Source: Archilochus colubris (lineage: Eukaryota > Chordata > Aves > Apodiformes > Trochilidae). Taken from it: a stretch of DNA of 64,000 nt. Below, piece by piece: positions 25,934 to 40,900 of this stretch. Each line of letters opens with the position of its first letter. Positions within the stretch are counted from its first letter, which is position 1. The notes beneath the pieces were generated by a model. It was given only the letters and a program-made list of their open reading frames with translations. It was not told where the DNA came from and searched no databases. The stretch spans positions 11,344,519 through 11,408,518 of the forward strand of contig CM041090.1 in NCBI GenBank assembly GCA_023079485.1. Direction: 5' to 3'. The position numbers and the translations under genes are program-made.

Positions 25934-28900
25934 TCAGGCCTCCACATCCTCAAAGAGCTCCTTCTGGTGGTCGAGCAGGAACTTGGTAAAGGTATTGATG
26001 GGGTTGATGGCTTTAAGGGTGATGGCTACGTCTTTGGCCCACAGCAGATTTGGGCCAAACACAACTGCCAGGTTGGTGTTTGTCATCTTGTTTTTGTCAC
26101 TGTGAGCAGAGACCTGTGTGGGAAGGAAACAGAGCATTGTGAACCCTCCAGAACAACACAGCAGCCGCTCTCCACCCTCACCAAAGCCAGACCTGATGGA
26201 CTCCCAAGGGTAAATCCGGGAGGGCAGAAGCCAGAGCCCCCCCAAAGATGGCTGGGGGAAACACAGATGACATTCAGCATTCAGGAGATGAGGAGCAACA
26301 TCTTTTCATTTGCCACCATGGCTTAATCACCAACCCATATCTTAACAGCAGGCCCAAGAGTGCTGTCAGCCAATACCTCTACAGTCCAATCACCATTCAA
26401 AACAAAATTATCTTCCAAGAAGAGCCTTGCAGTGGCTTCCCTGGCAGCAGAAAGTAGGGTGGATCTGAGACCCCTTTTCTAGTCTAATCTTCTATTCAGA
26501 TATTTTGCAGTTGTACATTCACCCTGAAGAGCTTTCAGCCTTCCACACAGGCTTAATGCCTGCCTGCACCTCTTAGTGCTCTGAGAAGCCACTGCATAGG
26601 CCAGCTCATCATGATCATTCTTGATCTCCATGTAACAACAACATTAAGTAAAGAAAGGCTATTTCCTAGCTTGAAACTAATTTCCTCTGGAAAGAGAAGA
26701 GAGCCCAGGCAGTCAAAACACTGATTCAAGATCCTGGCAACTGAACTTCAATACAACTGCCCATCTCTGAAGCAGCTCACCTGCACCAGGAAGGCTGTCA
26801 GTAAATGGAGCACTTGGTAGTTTTCTTCTGGCAGAGTCTGGAGTGTTTTGCGAACAACATCCACACGATTCACCTCCTCCACACCTAAAAACCCAGAGAG
26901 ACAGGACAAGCAGGTCCATGAGGAATCCTCAGCACCCACCCTGATGAAATCCCTGTTTGCAATCTCAGGGTACCCCAAGCAGGACTGCCCCCCTCTGATG
27001 ATATCTTTGCCCTTGGCCAGTGCAACATTCAGGGAGTAGCACACTGTTGTTACAACTCACTCTGGAAGTTGACAACGTGGCTGTAGAGATCAAACGTGAG
27101 GAGAGGCTCAGGCAACTCTCTCAAAAAGGTCTTGAGAATCACAGCAGGGAGGTGGACATCATCATACTGTTGGAAATCTACAGGCACACCTGAGAAATCA
27201 GAGCAGAGATTCAGTGATCACTGGACCACAGCAGGCCCTCCTCCAAACAAAGAATGTGACACAGTTCCAGCTGGACAACAGCAGTTGGGGAATGAGAGGA
27301 TCTCTTTTGAATTTGGGCACTTACCCATGTTGTATTTTTGCTGGACTTCCCTGACAACCTGTGTGTTTGCTGATCTCCGGAAAATCCCCTCTGTAGCAAG
27401 AGCTGTGAAGTGAGAGCAGGTAGAGGAGCAAGGTCAGGCATGAGAGTGTCTAAAAATGATCTTAACAATCATCAATCCGTGCTGTGGGGCACTCAGATAG
27501 ATATCAACAGACAGATATTTTGGAGTATGCCAATTTTTTCTGCTTCCATTACCAGGCAAAGGATACAAGGAGCATTTTACTACTCTTATACCAGTGTGAC
27601 TATGGTTAAATGTAAGAAAGAGGCTTCCTAAGCCCTGCTCAATCTCTCCTGAAGGCTAACTCACCTGGTTCAGGCCTTTACACCTTATTCTACACTGCTG
27701 CTCTTCTGTATCTTACCACACTCTGGATGGGAACACAGATGTAGGAGAGGCTACTCACACAGAAATAAGAGGGCCTTCAGCTTTCCCTGAACACTTACCA
27801 TGTTCCTGCAGATGAGCAATGGTGTCTCTGACCACCAGAGGAACAGGAGATTGATCAGGGCTCTTCTCCCTAAGTCTGTGAGGAGAAAGAAAAGGTTACA
27901 AATGAATGGTCCACCCTGCAATCAGCCTCTGAGCTCTTGAAGTTGCACACACAAGCTCTACTATATAGGATCTTGCTATCCCAGTCACTGCTTCAGCCAT
28001 TATTCTAGACTTCCCCCCTCTTCACCCACTACACTACATCCTTCACCAGAGCAAATATGAGCTCATTAATACACCACAGGAATATTCCTTTATCTTCCAT
28101 AAAAAGCACAGCCTGGAGATGGCAGGGCAAAGGAGCTCCCAGATGGGAAGCCTGCTAGTTATGAATCAGGTGAAGAGGCTTAAACTTTCTTTTTCCTTCC
28201 CCATAGGAGCAACAAAAGAAAGAAAAGCACACAAGAGAAATGTAGATGGGGTAACTTTACCCACTACTGCCTCCTGTGAGAGAAGGTATCTCAACCCAAT
28301 GGCTGTCAGGGAAGACCCTGTGAGGCCAAGGTGTTCAGGCACACAGCACCATGGGGGTTACATTTGGAAATGTATGTTGAAGCTGGAGAATCTGTTCCCA
28401 GATTGCTTCAGAGCATCTGTTTGGCCACACAGTACTGGCTCCTCCCCATTCCCCAGGGAGGCAAAATCAGACTCTAAAATACCTTCAACATTCAGTCAGT
28501 ATCACTGCCCTTGCCAGTGCCTGTGTTTGTGTCATCATGCAAGAACTGGGGGTGGGATTCAGCACAAGAGTAAATAGAAGTGCTTTTAAAATAGAATTTA
28601 AAGTATGGAAATAACTAAGAAACAGATCTGCAGTGCTACTCAATCAAGGCAGCCTAGCCCTAAAGTCATCTCCCACCAGCCTCCTACAGAATTCTTTTAC
28701 TTAAATGAAGTTTCTAGTGGCATAAAGCCATCTCCATGGCCCTTATTTTTCTCCTCCCTTAGTGACCCTTAGCTGAAGAAACAATCTCATCCTCATTTAC
28801 ATACAATCCAGCTGGGAATCAAGAGGGTGTAACTGAACTGAATCAGGACAGATCTGGACATGAGTGCAGAGTTCCTGAGAATCATTAAAGCTTTGTAGGA

Positions 28901-31900
28901 ATTTTGCACTGAAAGAAATTTTACAGCCACTTTTGCTGCTGTTCAGTTATAAATACAGTAACCTCATGTCAAGCAAGTCAGAGCAAAACCAACAGAATCC
29001 AGAGGTACTCACTGCTGAAGAGAGACTCCAAACTGTTGGTTTGGCAGCGGTGGGCGTGGGGGTGTTGACTTCTGGGGCACTTGTGAAGGTTTCTGGAGGG
29101 ATCTCAGATATTCATCATATCTGTGGCAAAAAAGACTTGTAAAAAGCCACTCAACCTCCCAGAAAGAACATGTACCCAGTACTGCACCACTTTACACTCA
29201 CTGGTAACAGCTCCAGCCAAGCACAATTGATTCCACCTACACAAAAACAGGACGTGCAGCTCCGGAGCACAGGAGCATCAAGAACAAACATTTGCTTACC
29301 AGAAAAAAAAAAAAAAAATCAGGGAGAAAGGAATATCCACCTGGAATCAGGGACTGGAGTGGCTGAGGATGACAGGCAGCATAGGCAGGAGGCCAGGACC
29401 TCACTGGTTGTGATGAGATGGTTGCATGCATGTGTGAATCATAGGGAGAGGGAATCAGTCTGGTGGGAGTGAGTTTGTGGTGACTCTGGGAAGTCCCACA
29501 GAGAAGCTGAACTGTGCAGAGTTAGCAAAGCAGATTGCCAGATGCACCAGGTCAGGGGAAGGGTCAGCAGCCAGCCTGTAGAAAGCCCTGAGGGGTGAGC
29601 TTGGAGAGGTGCTCCACTGGAGGAGGATTTTAACTCAAGGCCAGAACTGGGAACTGGCACCAAGGACACACAGGAAGGAGCACAAAGAGAAACAAGTCTT
29701 CAGGCAATTTGTCAGCGCTCCCTCCAAAACTATTGCCCAGGTGGAACAATCTCTCCCTCCCCTTGCCATTTCTCCAGAAAATTCCCATCTCAGAGAGCCC
29801 TAAGAAAACAGGAGACAAGCAGTATTCTCACTTCAGCACTTGGCTTGGGATCCCCAACTGTTCCAGCTTCACGTACTCCTCCAGCTCACTAAGGAAGTTC
29901 ACATAAAAAATTTTTCTTCCAAACTTAAAGCTGAAAAACAAGAAAGAAATAATTATGTGAGGAATTAGGAAATCCAGTATCAGAATGGACATCTTACTGG
30001 CAAGAAGAGCAGGGGTCTGAAAAAGACATCAATTGCGAAAAGGGGCAGGTATGGCTGAACAGCAGAGATGCCATCCACATAGCTCTTCAATTCCAGATAT
30101 TTCCCCAGGAGATGCAAAGGCTTTCCAAGTCACATTAGAAGCCCTAGCAACAGCAGGCTCCCTAAAACACTGCTTTCCTCCTTCCTAAGTTTTGCAGTAC
30201 ACTGGAGAAAGTTCTGTTTCCAAGTATTTCACAGAGTTAGGATTTCAGCATCAATACAATGAATTAAATATAACTTGGGTTGATGCCCTCACTTCCATTT
30301 TTATTATTAGCAGACCAACAACACTTCAATGTGGTCGGACAGAAAGAGAGCAGCACAGAGTTGCAATCTCTCTGTGTTCCCAAAATAGTACTAATGTCTG
30401 AATATGTCTGGACTCAGAGAGAGGAGAAGATAAACTATGGTGAGAGACTCCAGGGTGGTCCAGGCAGCCTGGGCTCATCTTGCACCCCATGGAGACTGCC
30501 CCATTATTCCCCTGCATTGTGACAATGTGGGTGAGCCTCCTGTAGTGCTTCCTACCTGATCAGAGGCTTGAAGAGAATCAGCAGGGTCTTGATGAACATG
30601 GTTGGGTGTACAATATACAAAGCTTTGATGTTCTTCTTGTACCTGCCAAGAGAAGCTAAGTAAGGATGAGCTGAACTTAACTTAAAGGAACCAACCCTCC
30701 CAACAAGATGAATGCAACCCAGGTCCTCCCACTGAGCCTCACCACTCCCAAGCCCCCACAGCCTCTGCTCTCCCACGATTCATGGCTGTGTCAGGCCACA
30801 CAGCAGCCTAAGAGCACGCTCTACTGTATTCCAAGATTATCCAAGAAGCAGTGAGCAGCCTCACCAGGAAGCTGACATGGGGGTGACAGGCTTGCATAGG
30901 ATCCTGGTTTTGCTGCTTGCCTTTTAGCTTAAAGGATGCAACAACAGATGGAGCTGTTTATCCTATGATTCAGCCTGCATTAAACAACCACCCACTCCCA
31001 CAAGCAGCAGAAATAAGCTATAGTAAATTATGATAACCAAGCTACACAGAGGGCCTGGTGAAGCTTATCTGTGCCAGGCACCATGATGTTATGTCCTTGC
31101 TTTCTGCAGCCTTACTCACTTGCGATCAAATTCCCTGTAGGCATCCCGCAGCCAGCTCAGGGATGGTTTGTTCTCACTGGTCAGGCCATGGTGCAGGTAC
31201 ACCAGTGTGTAATCACTCTCCACATACTGGTCCAGTGTGAATTTAAGGTACCTGAGAAGAAAACTGCTGAACTCACTTCATGCTCTGCTATGGAGAGACT
31301 CTTCCTCTCTTTAGGACTCATTTTTGTCCACCATAACAGAGGATTTCCATCCCCAGCAATGGAGATGAGCACTTCGGGAAGACATGTCCAGCTAATGAAG
31401 CTACTGCAGATAGATCTGATCCCAGGACTCCAGAACCTGGGAATTATATCAAGCTTAAGAAGTTAACAGCAGCCTCCTAAGTAAGACACTACTCACCCCA
31501 GCAGTTTCACATGATCAAGCTGATGACTTGGGGGCATCCGGCAGGCACTGAACAGAATTACTTTCCTTCCATATTTGTCATCCCCTGCAAATGAAATGCC
31601 AGAGATTACAGGGAGTTTAAGGACTATGTTGTGGTTTTGGCAGCAAAGGGCAGATGGAGTGGGAAGCCACTGTTACAAGGCCCAAGTCTGGACTGACACA
31701 GCCACCAGCAAAGCTAAACCTGATTTTCAACAGAGTTAGTTACCACAGGCCTAGTATGGAAGCACCACCCTGAACACCAAGGGCCTGGCAAGTCAGCAAT
31801 CCAAGTGGAGAACAGAGCCCATGCTCCAGCCCTGAAAGAAGAGGAAGGATTGGGAGCCAGGATGCCTTGAGACATGTAGGGATGGAGTCCTCAAGGACAG

Positions 31901-34900
31901 AGCAGAATGCCTGGAGCATTAATCCTGCAGTGCTGCCAGGGCACTGCTCCTGATGCTCATTCCGCCTTCCGTTCACTTCTCTCATTCTGCACACAGTCCC
32001 AGACCTGTGGTCTGGTGCATTTGTTTCTTGCTTCACCTGAAACTTATTCCTGCACACACAAAAAAAAAACAAACCCAAAACCATTTCATACTCTGGAAAC
32101 CAAGACTTTCCTAGAAAAAAAGAGGCAGTCCCGCCCACATCCCAGAGATGAAAAGCAAGCATCATCATAAGTCTCTTCTATAGATGAACTAAGCAGGGCT
32201 GCTGGATTCTCCAGGGAGATTGCAAAACAAGCTGTTCACTGCTTCCTAGATTTTCCATACACAGAGCTATTTTTCCACGTTGAGCTGAGAAGAGGTTCAA
32301 AGGGCAGCATGACAAAGGAGTCTATGCAAAAAGCTCAGCAGAAAACAGCCCCCATGACACAGGAGATAAATAATCCATAAAGAAGGAAGACACTCCCAGA
32401 CACCACCTGAGGCTTGAGAGACAGCAGGCCCACGTTTTCCCCAAATCAAGTCTTCATACCTGAGTGGTCTTCTACCAGCAGAGCTGTCTGCTGCATAAAT
32501 GAAACCCAAGCAGCAGAGGGGGATGGCCAAACTTAGCAGATATGCTGGGGGACTGAGAGGTAAGTAAGAACCAGGTCACCAATCTTTTGGGCATAGGTAG
32601 TTTGAGGTAAAATGTTTCTCTCCCAGACAACACACCCACTCCATTTCCCTGAGGATGACTTGCTTGTTAGTATCCAGTGATAATGAAATGGTTCCTTTAG
32701 TGTGATGGGTTAAAGTCTTCCCATCTTTCTTGCTACTCACTCTGCCCCGAGACCTATGTTTTCCTGTCAAGAAGGAGCATGGAGCAGTGGGATTACTGAG
32801 GTTACAATCAACAATACCCTCCTTTCCCCTCTGCACAAACACCCTGTACAGACCACAGCACAGAAAAGCAGCAGGATTGCTACTTATGCAGCACAGCCCT
32901 GCAATACAATATTCCTCTTGAAATACATCCTTTTCCCTACACTAATGTACAACAGTCAGCACATGCAGCCATTTTCTCACCTTTGTGTGGGCTCTAAGCC
33001 TTCAACTACCACCTGGTTACACTTGCAGCTGAGATCTTAAACTGAACCCTGGAACAGCAAACCCGAGGTTTCCAGGAACACTGCCTGGCAGTCACAGATG
33101 GCCACTTGGTGCTGCAAAGGCAGCCAGAGAACTCTCCCACACCAGCTGTCACAGCAAGGTGCCAGTAACCCTTTTACCCCCATCCTGGCCAGAAGAACAG
33201 ATTTTCTTGCTGTTTGTTCACTTACATTTTTTTTTCCTCTCAAGTCCCATTTCCAAGTCACTCACCAGACAACAAGAGAGACAGAATTTACTGATGCACA
33301 CAAGCCAGAACCTCTACAAAAGCTAGGGACACTGAGGCAGCACTGAGGTACAGACCAAGAAGGGGTAGCACAGCCCATCACACTGACACATACATGCATT
33401 GGTAAGGGGCAGTTAGGAAGGACACAGGACCCAGAATGCATGGGAGAGAGGAGATGCAAGGCTCTTCTGGAACAATCAGGTACAGTCACAGCCAGGCCAC
33501 AAGACCAACATCACATCGCATATCCCACGGTAGCCCATTCTCTGCCTAGCCCAGAGTTTCTTGGTAGCTTGCCATGAGATTTTAGGGCTGGGTCTAAGAC
33601 AAATAAGCTATCTGTAAAACAAAGGTGAAGGCTACAAAGTCCCAGGCAGGGAATGTGGCATATTGTGACTATTCCCAGTGGTCTTCAGCCACTCAGATGT
33701 CTCCACCTGGAAGATAAAGGGTCCTGTCTGCAAGAAGATGGCAGCATTGGAGAATGTGTTGAGTTTTCTAGTGATGAAAAAGAACAATCGGTAAGGCTAA
33801 AGATCTTTACAGATCATAGCTCTGCTATCTTGAGTTAACTGGGAGGCTGCATTTCACACCAGAGGGCCAGAAGCAGACTGCAAGCTTGATCAAGGCCCTG
33901 GTTGTGAAGAGCTGCAGTACAGCACCATGTCCATGGGATGTTGTAGGTGGCCACAAAAGTCAGCTCAGGCTCCTGGGCACTGATTTCCAGGCCTGACAAG
34001 TCACAAGTCAGGCAGCACATAGCTTAAACACCTTCCTCTGGAATGACAAGAAAGCCTATGGAAAAGGCCTACACAAAGTCTAGAATCATGTTCCTTACAT
34101 AGCCTTAGTGAAAAGGTCTGGGATCCCTGGTAAAGGAAAAAATGGACAATTCATGATTCTGCCAAACAGGAGATGCATATTTCCCCAAGAAAACTACCAG
34201 GGCCAAGTACACCAAAAGATAATCTTTAGTCAGCTGAATGACGGATAAAGGAGTGGCCCATTTTGCCTTCCAAAATAAAATGAATCTATGCATGAGGCCT
34301 ACACAGGAACCAGCATGTCCATTACTGAGTTGTGGGTTTCACTCCAGTTTCATCACACTGAGCTCAGCCTGCCAACACAGACACTTTCAAACCAACCCAC
34401 TGCAGACCTTGTTTTCACCTGATATCTATCAGATCTGTCTGGATCCTCCAGACACGACAAAATTCAAATTTCAGCATCAAAGCTGACCAATAAGTTGTTC
34501 TAATTTATCAACAAGAACCTAAGGCCCATTCCATGCATTCTTGGCAGTCGGAGCAGTGGCCTCTCTCTCTTACCCAACAGATTCTCACCACATTTGATCT
34601 TTCCCAGATGCTCCCTCCCTTGGAACTGTTTGCTTTCCTGTTTGCAATATTAATCTTATGTATCTAGGTCTTCACCCCTTGTTTGCAATTGCAAATAGCC
34701 AAAGTTTCCACTGCACACAACTACAGATCACGAAAAGAATCACTCAGCCTCACAGACTGTCTCCTACTTCTCCCACTCAAGGAATGCTCAGTAGTTAACA
34801 GCAAGCCAATAAAAAAGCAATTATTTACCACGAGTACTCACAGAGCACCCCAACAATGTGCATAACTTTGTGAGCAAGTTCACACAAAAAATATTCTCAA

Positions 34901-37900
34901 CAGAATTAAACTACTTCCCTATGGCATATAATTCAGATATTTAATTCTTTTTTTTTTTTTTAAACAAGGAGCAAGAGAGTAGCCAATATGTGAAGCCTCT
35001 CCAGTCAAGACAGCTGTTCATCTAAAGAGATATTAACCTGTGCACTGCTGGACATGCTCCTGAACACTGTTACTGTGCTTCTAAGGCTCAGTTTTTCTTC
35101 TCACCCAAAAAAGCAGCATTTCCAGTGTCTACCTGGACTTCAGCAAAGCCTTTGACACCATCTCCCATAGCATTCTCCTGGAAAAGCTGTCAGCCCAGGG
35201 CTCAGACAGGAGCACTCTGTGCTGGGTTAGGAACTGGCTGGAGGCCACCAGAGCGGTGGTGATAGGTGCTGATCCAATTGGTGTCCCCCAGGGATCAGTG
35301 CTGGGCCCAGTTCTGTTTAATATCTTCACTCATGACTTAGATGAGGGGATTGAGTCCATCATCAGCAAGTTTGCAGATGCCACTAAGCTGGGGGGGAGTG
35401 TGGATCAGCTGGAGGGCAGGAGGGCTCTGCAGAGGGACCTGGACAGACTGGAGAGTTGGGCTGATTCTAGTGGGATGAGGTTCAACACAACAACCCCATG
35501 GGGAGCTCCAGGCTGGGCACAGAGTGGCAGAAAAGGACCTGGGAGTCTGGATTGCCAGGAAGCTGAACATGAGCCAGCAGTGTGCCCAGGTGGCCAAGAA
35601 GGCCAATGGCATCCTGGGCTGGATCAGGAACAGCGTGGCCAGCAGGTCCAGGGAAGGGATTCTGCCCCTGTACTCAGCCCTGGTGAGGCCACAGCTTGAG
35701 TCCTGTGTCCAGTTCTGGGCCCCTCAGCTCAGGAAGGAGATTGAGGTGCTGGAGCAGGTCCAGAGAAGAGCAAGGAGGCTGTGAAGGGATCCAGCACAAT
35801 TCCTGTGAGGAAGGGCTGAGGGAGCTGGGGGTGTTGAGGCTGGAGAAGAGGAGGCTCAGGGGAGACCTCATCACTCTCTACAACTCCCTGAAAGGAGGTT
35901 GGAGCCAGGGGGGGGTTGGGCTCTTTTCCCAGGCAACTCTCAGCAAGACAAGAGGGCAGGGTCTCAGGTTGTGCCAGGGGAGGTTTAGGTTGGAGATTAG
36001 AAAGAATTTCTTTATGGAGAGGGTGATCAGGCATTGGAATGGGCTGCCCAGGGAAGTAGTGGATTCTCCGTGTCTGGAGATATTTCAAAAGAGCCTGGAT
36101 GTGGCACTCAGTGCCATGGGCTGGGAACCACGGGGGGAGTGGATCAAGGGTTGGACTTGATGATCTCAGAGGTCCTTTCCAACCCAGATGATTCTGTGAT
36201 TCTGTGATTCAATGCACTGCTGAGACAACGGACAAGCAGCATCACAGCTGTGGTTCCAAGCCATCAGTGCAGGACCATACTTCTACAAGGGCTGAAATTT
36301 AGATACCAAGGATAATGTTTCAGATCAAAACCTGCAGCAATACAAATGTATCAAGGGTAGAAATTCATATCCAGGCAGCACTCCTGTCCTGAGACAGGAC
36401 TCTGTATTAAATGGTTCTGTACAGCAAACATGGAAAACACTTGGACTTGCAAATCCTGCTATGTATTTCTTGGTATTTCTCCTGAAATATATCCATCAGC
36501 TTTCCTGCCGATGGCAGGAGGCTGGAGGGTGTCACATTGCTCACTGGCAGCATAATTGCTCTCCAGGGACTCTGATCATTCCTACCTTCATCAGGTACCC
36601 TCAACTGAGTGCCCACCTTGATGAAAAATTCAAGAGAAAATCCTGGTACTTTGACACCAAGAGAAGGCAGACAGATAAAAATTGCCACCAAAAGCAAATA
36701 CTATTAAGACAGTAAAGGTAACAGACTTCAGGGTCAAGAAGAGGGCACCACCACATAATTCTGGAACACTACTTCACAAGTTTCACATAGCTTAGGAAGT
36801 TTATTAGCACAACTGTCAGTAAAAAACTTCTCTAATGAAATTCCAAGTTCCTGCCAAGCTTAAGACACAGCTGGGCAGTGTACAAGTGTGGTAGATTTCA
36901 GCTGCCTGTTTAATTACAAAATTGATTTAGCCCCTCAGGAAAAGAAAGTAAGGACCTCAAAGGAGAAGGTATTTTAATACATGACATCTTCCACATAGAT
37001 ATTCACAATATCCAAACACTGCCAGGATCATAAATCCTTATTTACCAAGTGTCTACAGCTCTGACATAAAATACACTAGAGGGTGAGATAAAGGAATGCA
37101 AAATGGGAGGGTGCCTCAGAGCATGGCAAATGGGGGAGAAGAGCCCATGCAATGAGGCAGTGAGGATCAGCATTCCCACGGGAAGGTCTGAGTCTGCTGT
37201 TCAAAAGAACTTCACACCAAAACTACTTTTCATCTACATTTGCAAGTGTCAAAGCACCAGCAGTCAAATTCCTCAGGCTTGGGACTGAAGTCCAGAGAGC
37301 ATTAACAAATGCTCAGCAAGCACAGAGCAGCCTAGCACAGCTTCAGGCTAAAATAAGGAACCAGTTACCAAAACACAGCATCTCTGCAGCCAAATGGAGA
37401 AGAAATAGGGAACAGTTGCTTTCAGCTGAAGAATCCAGTACAAGGGCCAGCTGCTTAGCACTGGAGCACAGCAGGAGATCACACCAGGTAACAGGAAGCA
37501 ATCCTAGGACCAACTTCCAAAGCCCACATAACAAAGAGGTTAAAACTGAGCTCCAACTGAACCAGTTCAAGCAGGCCACCACCATGACAGAAGAGGAGCA
37601 GGTTTTACACTGAGACCCAAGAGCCCCAAAGTGCCTAAAAAGTAAAGCCCACATGCCAAATTTGGCTCAGCTGATTCTGCTGTGCCTGAGGCAGAGGTGC
37701 AACCCTCAGACAATAATTCTGTGCAGCCTTTCGACTCCTGGAAAGTTTCCAGGGCAGCCTAAGGCTGAGCAAAGTTTGGGCTCCCCTGAGACAGTCCAGC
37801 TACAAGCCACAGTCATGCTAAAGTAATACCATGATCTACAGTACCAAATGTTAGTGCCACAAAAAATCTACCTACCTGGTTGGGCCCCATCAAGTGCACC

Positions 37901-40900
37901 CTGGTCTGTAGGAACAGAAACAAAGTTATAGCAAGCCAAGCTTTGCACTCTTTCCCAGAATGTAATTGTGAGTATAAATAAAGTCTCAGAGCATAGTCAG
38001 ATTGCCACTGGGGTGTATTTAGTTGCTGTCTTGCAGCAGTTGCTCTGAGGATACTTCTATTTCATCTTTTCCCCCATCCTCTTCTCCAAAGCAACCTCAT
38101 CTAACCATGAGAGGTGGCAAAAGCAACCCCTGGTTCCTCCATATCTTTCTTGAATTAGCAACTACTTCTGTACAGCCACAGTTAAATATCTGGCCCTTAC
38201 TGTTACACCTCCCCTACCACCAAAATAGCAACTGTAGTACTGCCACTTTTAAAAGGGTTAAATGCAACTAATTCTGAACATCAAGGTCCTTTAAAAAACT
38301 TCAGAAGTGTGGAAGTCCTTCAGAACAATTTCTCTTCCTAGAGAATGGCATCATACCATGTAAGTAACACATCCAACAGACTGCTTTGCAAGAAGCTAAA
38401 TTTCACCAATAAGATGGGAGCAATTTATATCTTCACACCCACAGCTTTTTGAAAAATCAGTATACTCTGAATAAAAATTAAACAAAACAAAACAAAACAA
38501 ACCACCACCCAAACCTGCCAATTAGAAAAAGAAGAAAAGGTTTCTCTGGGAAGGGAGAGGGCCATGAAGGCATTTATTGCCATGCCCAGCCCCTTTCCAT
38601 CACTCCCACAGCTATGTGCTCAAGAGAACCACAGCTCAACAGAAGCCTGAGCAGAGCAGGGCTCTAGAAACACTCCATTCCCTTGGTCTCCCTAAGAAAC
38701 TTTAGAACCCCTCAGAAACTCTCCATTCCCTTGATCTCTTAGGTCAAAACATGGTGCACAAGCTGGGCTTGCTTTGGATGGGCCCAATTCTACAGAAGCA
38801 ACTCGTTGTTCAAATATTCTTACAAAGGAAAAACAAACAAAAAACAAACAAGCCAGAAACTATATCCAAAAGCAGCAGAAATGCAGGCACCCTGTACTCA
38901 TAGAGCAAACAACAATACTGTACCAGAGGGAAGGGAAAAGGACTGTTGCTACCAGGGGCCCTTGCTGAGCCCATGAGCCAAAGCCACACTGCAACATACA
39001 TTCAACACAAAGTTTTTTTCTGCATCTTTTACCTTTGCCTGCTCAGCAAGACAAGAGCTACTGGTGCTCCAAGATTGATTCTACCTCCCCACGTCAATCA
39101 CCAGCAGTGATGATCATCAGCACAACTTTGGCACCTGCAGCCAACATCCAGCCTCAACGCTTGTCAGGTAGGTTTAGTACCTGATTCACCACCAAAAAGT
39201 GTCACTTGGTGAAGCTGCACTTTCAGTCTAGTGACACCCAAGCAGGTACCTCCCCTGTTCTCCTCCTAGTTTTGCCACACCACTATCCTGCCTTCTCTGC
39301 AAACTGCTCCTTGATGGTGTGAGGCAGCTCTTCACACATGAATTATATGTTAAATCTTGGTTTTCTCACCCCAAAAGGAAGAAAGGCAGTTCTTGTGTGA
39401 AATGAGAAGGCTGATTGATGCATTTCCTAGCTGTAGTTTTGCATGTTGACCACAAAGACAAGTCCAATATTTTGGACTGGAGAAAAGAACAAGGAAAACA
39501 TTTGCCAGAGAGCAGTTGAGAGCCCTGCTCTTCCCACACAGCCCCAGGTTCCTGTAGGCACTGCCATATCCAGATACCTCCTCTGCTAAAATGCTAAAAT
39601 TCAAGGCTGAGATTACATCACCCCAGCCTGCCTCCAGTCCAAAGAAGATGCAAGCAGCACCTCTGCCATGTAAGAATTAGCAGAAGGATACAGAAACTCT
39701 TAAAATGTAACAAATTTGGGATAGTTCCTCAACAGCCTTTAAGGAGAAGCCTGCATTTCCTCTGAACCCTATGTGATGTGAGAAAGAAAAAAACCCCACA
39801 CCTTGTAAAAGTGGTTTGTGCCACCTCTGCTCCAACTTCTGGCCACATGTAAAGATTAAATTTTTCTGCTATAATGCTTAAAAAAAAGAGGAATTTGGAA
39901 TCCAAAAGGGTTCAACAATAAAGAGACCTCTCCAGAGCCTGCATAAAACACTCCAGAAACCTTAAGGCAGGTCTGAAAGGATAGGCAGAAGAGCATCACC
40001 TCTTTGCTTCAGAAAAGCATTGAATCAGAGGATCAAAGTAAGATTTCCCAAAACAAAAATATTCCAATTCATAACAATGCCACAGTACTTCCTTGGAACT
40101 GTGGCCTGGATGCTTTTTGCTGCCATCTTCCTGTGACACACCACTGCACAGGACAGTCTTCTTCCCCATGGACAGCCTCTTCCCAGGAAGATCCCAATCC
40201 CCAGAAGAGACAAGAACATAAGGCACCAAAGCAGAGTCTCCATGAAACTGCTGAACTATTTTGAAATTAAAAACAAACTTTAAAACCTTATTTTTCTAAC
40301 AAACTCTGTGTGTTTTCCAATATAATTTTCCCTCTTTAGGTTAGATAGCCAGGGTGTGCAAATCCAGCATGCCTTGAGCTGAATCAGAAATTCAGGTCAT
40401 CTAGAAAATGAATAAATTTCTGTCATCAAAACTGGGCTTTTAATAAGTTATTAACACTATGCACCCATCCCACAAGAAGCAATTTCTTTTCTGACCACAC
40501 AGGATAACCCTGGGATCATGGAGGGATTGGGAACCAGCCTTCTATCTTTGTCTCAAAATAGCATCATCATCCCAGAACACATTTCAGTGAAGGCAGCACA
40601 GTGTCAGCCACACGCCTTCTGCCCAGGGAAGAACACAGAAAAGAAAGCTCATAAATCAGCAGAATAGACAGAACTGCTCCTGAACTGCTGCCATTCTCTT
40701 TTTACAAGAGAGCTGGGGTGGAGCTATTTTGTTTCAGGCTCAGCATGCAAAGCACACATTGCACCAGAAGGTGCTGACAAGCACAACTCTGTCAGCAGAG
40801 CCAGATCCAAACAGTTCCATTTTAATCCTCCAGTGAGATTTTGATTCTCCAGGCTACACCTAATAGGATTTTTCCAGATTTTCCCTGTTTGCTTGCCTCC

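Noticed and set aside
35256..36160. Overlapping plus-strand frames resembling a reverse transcriptase
   Set aside because: It is a frameshifted, 5'-truncated CR1 copy. It is annotated as a repeat, not a gene.
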